In this document: piece after piece, positions 61,838 to 64,000 of the stretch
Numbering within the stretch: the stretch's first letter is position 1
How the letters are laid out: each line of letters starts with the position of its first letter
Source of the DNA: Methylobacter sp.
GTDB lineage: Bacteria > Pseudomonadota > Gammaproteobacteria > Methylococcales > Methylomonadaceae
Direction: 5' to 3'
DNA length: 64,000 bases
Assembly (NCBI GenBank): GCA_030653175.1
Contig: JAURZV010000079.1
Span: 122,073-186,072 of the forward strand
Notes under the pieces: generated by a model
What the model was told of the DNA's origin: nothing
The model's database searches: none
The model's input: the letters and a program-made list of their open reading frames with translations, nothing else
Position numbers and translations under genes: made by a program

Positions 61838-62506
61838 ATGACTAATCCCGCATCCACAACTTCTATCGACGTCAGCATAGCATTTAAAGACTTCTCTCTT
61901 CCCGGCCTCCTCGCTGTTCCGGAGCATGCGAAGGGCCTTGTGGTATTCGCCCACGGCAGCGGCAGCAGTCGGTTCAGCCGGCGTAATCGTTTCGTGGCCG
62001 AAATCTTGAACGAAGCAGGGATTGCCACATTACTTTTCGATCTCTTGACGGCGGAGGAGGAAGACATCGATCAACGCACGCGCGAGCTTCGCTTCGATAT
62101 CGGTTTGTTGACCGATAGGCTGATCGGCGTGATCGACTGGGTGAGCCGGAACGAGGCGACATCCGCGTTTCCGATCGGGCTGTTCGGAGCCAGCACCGGC
62201 GCGGCCGCGGCTCTGGCTGCCGCAGCTTCGCGCGCCGACAAGGTGGCCGCCGTGGTTTCGCGCGGCGGGCGACCGGATCTGGCCTTGGGGCATCTTGCGA
62301 AGGTCAAGGCGCCTACGCTGTTGATTGTGGGCGGGGAGGATGAAATCGTGATCGAACTTAATCGACAGGCAGCCAAGCAACTGCTGGTTGAATATAGTCT
62401 GAAAATCGTTCCCGTCGCCACTCACCTGTTTGAAGAAAAAGGCAAACTGGAACAGGTGGCAGATCTTGCCTGCGACTGGTTCCTGCACTATTTTTCAGAT
62501 TTATGA
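61838..62506 (+). CDS. Dienelactone-hydrolase-like alpha/beta hydrolase
   Basis: The 222-residue product, starting at the ATG at 61838, is an alpha/beta hydrolase: [19 protein letters not shown] (oxyanion region), nucleophile elbow [15 protein letters not shown] (G-x-S-x-G), Asp in [13 protein letters not shown] and His in [10 protein letters not shown]. It lies 16 bases after the PRTase gene and overlaps prs by four bases. Fusions of such hydrolases to PRTases in other bacteria suggest a joint pathway. Substrate unknown. Confidence 0.85.
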   Translation: MTNPASTTSIDVSIAFKDFSLPGLLAVPEHAKGLVVFAHGSGSSRFSRRNRFVAEILNEAGIATLLFDLLTAEEEDIDQRTRELRFDIGLLTDRLIGVIDWVSRNEATSAFPIGLFGASTGAAAALAAAASRADKVAAVVSRGGRPDLALGHLAKVKAPTLLIVGGEDEIVIELNRQAAKQLLVEYSLKIVPVATHLFEEKGKLEQVADLACDWFLHYFSDL

Positions 62507-63492
62507 GTCTCGACGCGATTCGGCTGTTTGCACTGAGTGAAAGCCGGGCACTCGGAGAAAGTATCGGCATTGCTCTCGGTTCGCCGCTGAGTGCTCACGA
62601 AGAAAGAGACTTCGAAGACGGTGAACATAAGACTCGTCCTCTGGAAAACGTGCGAGGTTGCGATGTCTTCGTGATCCAATCGCTGTACAGCGAGCCTGGC
62701 TTAAGCGTCAACGACAAGCTTTGCCGTCTGCTGTTTTTCATCGGCGCCCTAAAAGATGCTTCGGCCCAATCGGTAACCGCCGTCCTGCCCTACCTCGGCT
62801 ATGCGCGCAAGGACAGGAAAACCAAAGCGCGGGATCCGGTCACCACCCGCTACGTGGCGCAACTGCTGGAGGCCGTGGGCATCGATCGGGTGGTGACCCT
62901 CGACGTGCATAACCTCGCCGCTTTTCAAAACGCTTTTCGCTGCCCGACGGATCATCTGGAAGCCAAGAACCTGTTCGTCGAACATTTTGCAGCATGGGTT
63001 CGAGACCTTGAGGTGGTCGTGGTTTCACCCGACGTTGGCGGAGTCAAACGGGCGGAACAGTTTCGAGAGGCTTTGAGTCGGCGCCTGAACAGACCGGCAG
63101 GCAGCGCTTTCATGGAGAAGCAGCGTAGCGCCGGAATCGTCAGCGGCGAAGCGTTGGTGGGCGACGTAAAAGGCAAAGCAGCCATCATCATCGACGACAT
63201 GATCAGCACCGGCGGCACCATCTCGCGAACTGCGCACGCCTGTCGAAGGCAGGGTGCGCAAAGTGTCCATGCCGCCGCCTCCCACGGCATTTTCGTGGGC
63301 AACGCCGATCAAGTCGTGGCCGATCCCGCTTTGGATAGCCTCGTGGTCGCCAACACGTTACCGCCATTCCGGCTCGATCCGGACCTCGTGCGTAACCGGC
63401 TGACGGTGCTGGATGTAGCGCCGCTGTTTGCGGACGCCATCCGACGTATTCATAACGGCGGTTCCATCGTAGATCTTCTGGGGGAGGAGTAA
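62503..63492 (+). CDS. prs: Ribose-phosphate pyrophosphokinase (PRPP synthase)
   Basis: PRPP synthase makes phosphoribosyl pyrophosphate from ribose 5-phosphate and ATP. The 329-residue product shows [21 protein letters not shown] (ATP-binding), [20 protein letters not shown] (DLH-like Mg/ATP motif), [11 protein letters not shown] and the PRPP loop [24 protein letters not shown] in place of the bacterial KRR loop and the STGGT spelling differ from E. coli Prs, so this may be a divergent, dedicated PRPP source for the PRTase encoded upstream rather than the housekeeping enzyme. It overlaps the hydrolase gene (ATGA). Confidence 0.9.
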   Translation: MSLDAIRLFALSESRALGESIGIALGSPLSAHEERDFEDGEHKTRPLENVRGCDVFVIQSLYSEPGLSVNDKLCRLLFFIGALKDASAQSVTAVLPYLGYARKDRKTKARDPVTTRYVAQLLEAVGIDRVVTLDVHNLAAFQNAFRCPTDHLEAKNLFVEHFAAWVRDLEVVVVSPDVGGVKRAEQFREALSRRLNRPAGSAFMEKQRSAGIVSGEALVGDVKGKAAIIIDDMISTGGTISRTAHACRRQGAQSVHAAASHGIFVGNADQVVADPALDSLVVANTLPPFRLDPDLVRNRLTVLDVAPLFADAIRRIHNGGSIVDLLGEE

Positions 63493-63520
63493 AGGCATAC
63501 GTGAACCTAGAAAAATCATT

Positions 63521-63692
63521 TGATCCACGAAAACCAAAAGTAGGCGCCTCTAGGCGACACGAAAAGCACGAAAATATTCAAAGAGATACCAAATTGTATA
63601 TCATCACCCAAAGGGTGAAAGACTGTACAATACAACATACCGATTTCCTTTCGTGTCTTTCGTGCTTTTCGTGGACTAACTGCTGTTTTTAG
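63521..63692. repeat. About 172-bp hairpin element, copy 2
   Basis: GATCCACGAAAACCAAAAGT and GCGCCTCTAGGCGACACG on the left, CTTTCGTGCTTTTCGTGGAC on the right. The central TATTCAAAGAGATA and CACCCAAAGGGTG are in the opposite orientation to those in 27191-27365. It lies just after prs. Confidence 0.7.
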
Positions 63693-63700
63693 TTAGCATT

Positions 63701-63816
63701 GTAGGCCGGAATAAGCCGGTTGTAGCGTCAGAAAATCGGCGTTTCCGGCACAATAGCACACGCTCGCCGGAAACGCTTATTCTCGCTAACGCTCGAAAAG
63801 CCTTATTCCGGCCTAC
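63701..63816. repeat. GTAGGCCGGAATAA long palindromic element, copy 2
   Basis: GTAGGCCGGAATAAGCC and TTATTCCGGCCTAC bound the element, with inner arms GCGTTTCCGGC and GCCGGAAACGC. Copy 1 is at 20098-20236. Confidence 0.75.
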
Positions 63817-63860
63817 GAGTCTATAAGTTAAGCCAAAAATAGTTATGGTTGAATAATATC

Positions 63861-63920
63861 CGTGGGCGCGAATTTATTCGCGCAACAGGTGCTAAAAGCG
63901 CGAATAAATTCGCGCCCACG
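63861..63920. repeat. Perfect 23-bp inverted repeat
   Basis: CGTGGGCGCGAATTTATTCG (continuing CGC) is exactly complementary to the right-hand arm ending in TTCGCGCCCACG, with a 14-base loop. The remaining 80 bases to the window end hold no visible gene. Confidence 0.8.
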
Positions 63921-64000
63921 ATATTAGGTAACCGAGGTTATAAAGATTCATTTGCTCTTTTCAATCAAATTCTCTTCGAGAGGAAAGAAGGTCAGAATGT

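Noticed and set aside
62030..62488. Minus-strand frames opposite the hydrolase and prs genes
   Set aside because: They result from high GC at codon position three; the plus-strand products have full active-site motifs.

Overview
The window reads as chromosomal DNA of a gammaproteobacterial methanotroph or close relative (order Methylococcales; Methylobacter- or Methylomonas-like). The main pointer is a canonical formaldehyde-activating enzyme (fae, 58359-58868), which belongs to tetrahydromethanopterin-linked C1 oxidation, plus a divergent Fae homologue (11940-12491). The rest fits a Gram-negative gammaproteobacterium: PqiABC, type IV pilus minor pilins, a TonB-dependent receptor, GshA, an FNR/Anr regulator, DUF1249 and MucD-like protease genes. 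The species is an inference; no rRNA is present.

Layout. 1-5.4 kb: edge of a CheY-like gene, a DUF2905 protein, an FAD-dependent dehydrogenase, a BamE-like lipoprotein and a four-CBS/PAS/GGDEF/EAL protein. 5.7-8.4 kb: cysD and cysN (ATP sulfurylase); CysN carries a decayed APS-kinase-like tail. 8.6-12.5 kb: a membrane protein overlapping a coiled-coil protein, a small membrane protein and the divergent Fae. 12.6-20 kb: an LtaS/OpgB-like phosphatase-superfamily protein, a secreted protein, a TonB receptor, an EAL fragment, a pentapeptide-repeat protein and a DUF29 protein. 20.5-24 kb: pqiA-pqiA-pqiB-pqiC followed by tRNA-Lys(CTT). 24.6-28.6 kb: a small CxxC protein, a stand-alone M41-like metallopeptidase, a zinc alcohol dehydrogenase and mutM. 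28.8-34.8 kb: minor pilin operon (fimT-pilW-pilX-giant pilV) divergent from pilE. 35-43.6 kb: a bifunctional PBP-like protein, a membrane c-haem protein, a flippase and an AI-2E family permease. 43.8-52 kb: assimilatory APS reductase, gshA, fnr, a nuclease, queD, DUF1249, PilZ and trpS. 52-58.9 kb: a paralogue of the small membrane protein, an atypical dynamin-like GTPase, a lipoprotein, nadB, a Do-type protease and fae. 59.6-63.5 kb: a CapA-like protein and a tight PRTase-hydrolase-prs operon, visibly GC-richer than its surroundings.

Functional links: cysD/cysN and cysH supply reduced sulfur, and gshA uses cysteine for glutathione. The pqi operon is an envelope lipid-transport module. The pilin cluster builds the priming tip of type IV pili. 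CBS/GGDEF/EAL and PilZ proteins point to cyclic-di-GMP signalling.

The most striking feature is the density of dispersed palindromic repeats. One family (short form about 50 bp, long form about 100 bp, at least nine copies) has landed in frame inside two enzyme genes, the LtaS-like protein (13309-13427) and the PBP-like protein (37314-37398), in opposite orientations relative to transcription, without breaking either reading frame. This resembles the palindromic protein-inserted elements known from Rickettsia. Other palindromes supply the stop codons of two genes (11199 and 41501). Further points are the CysN tail, the Fae homologue lacking the active-site histidine, the giant cysteine-rich PilV, and a cluster of three FNR-type boxes with no evident target gene.
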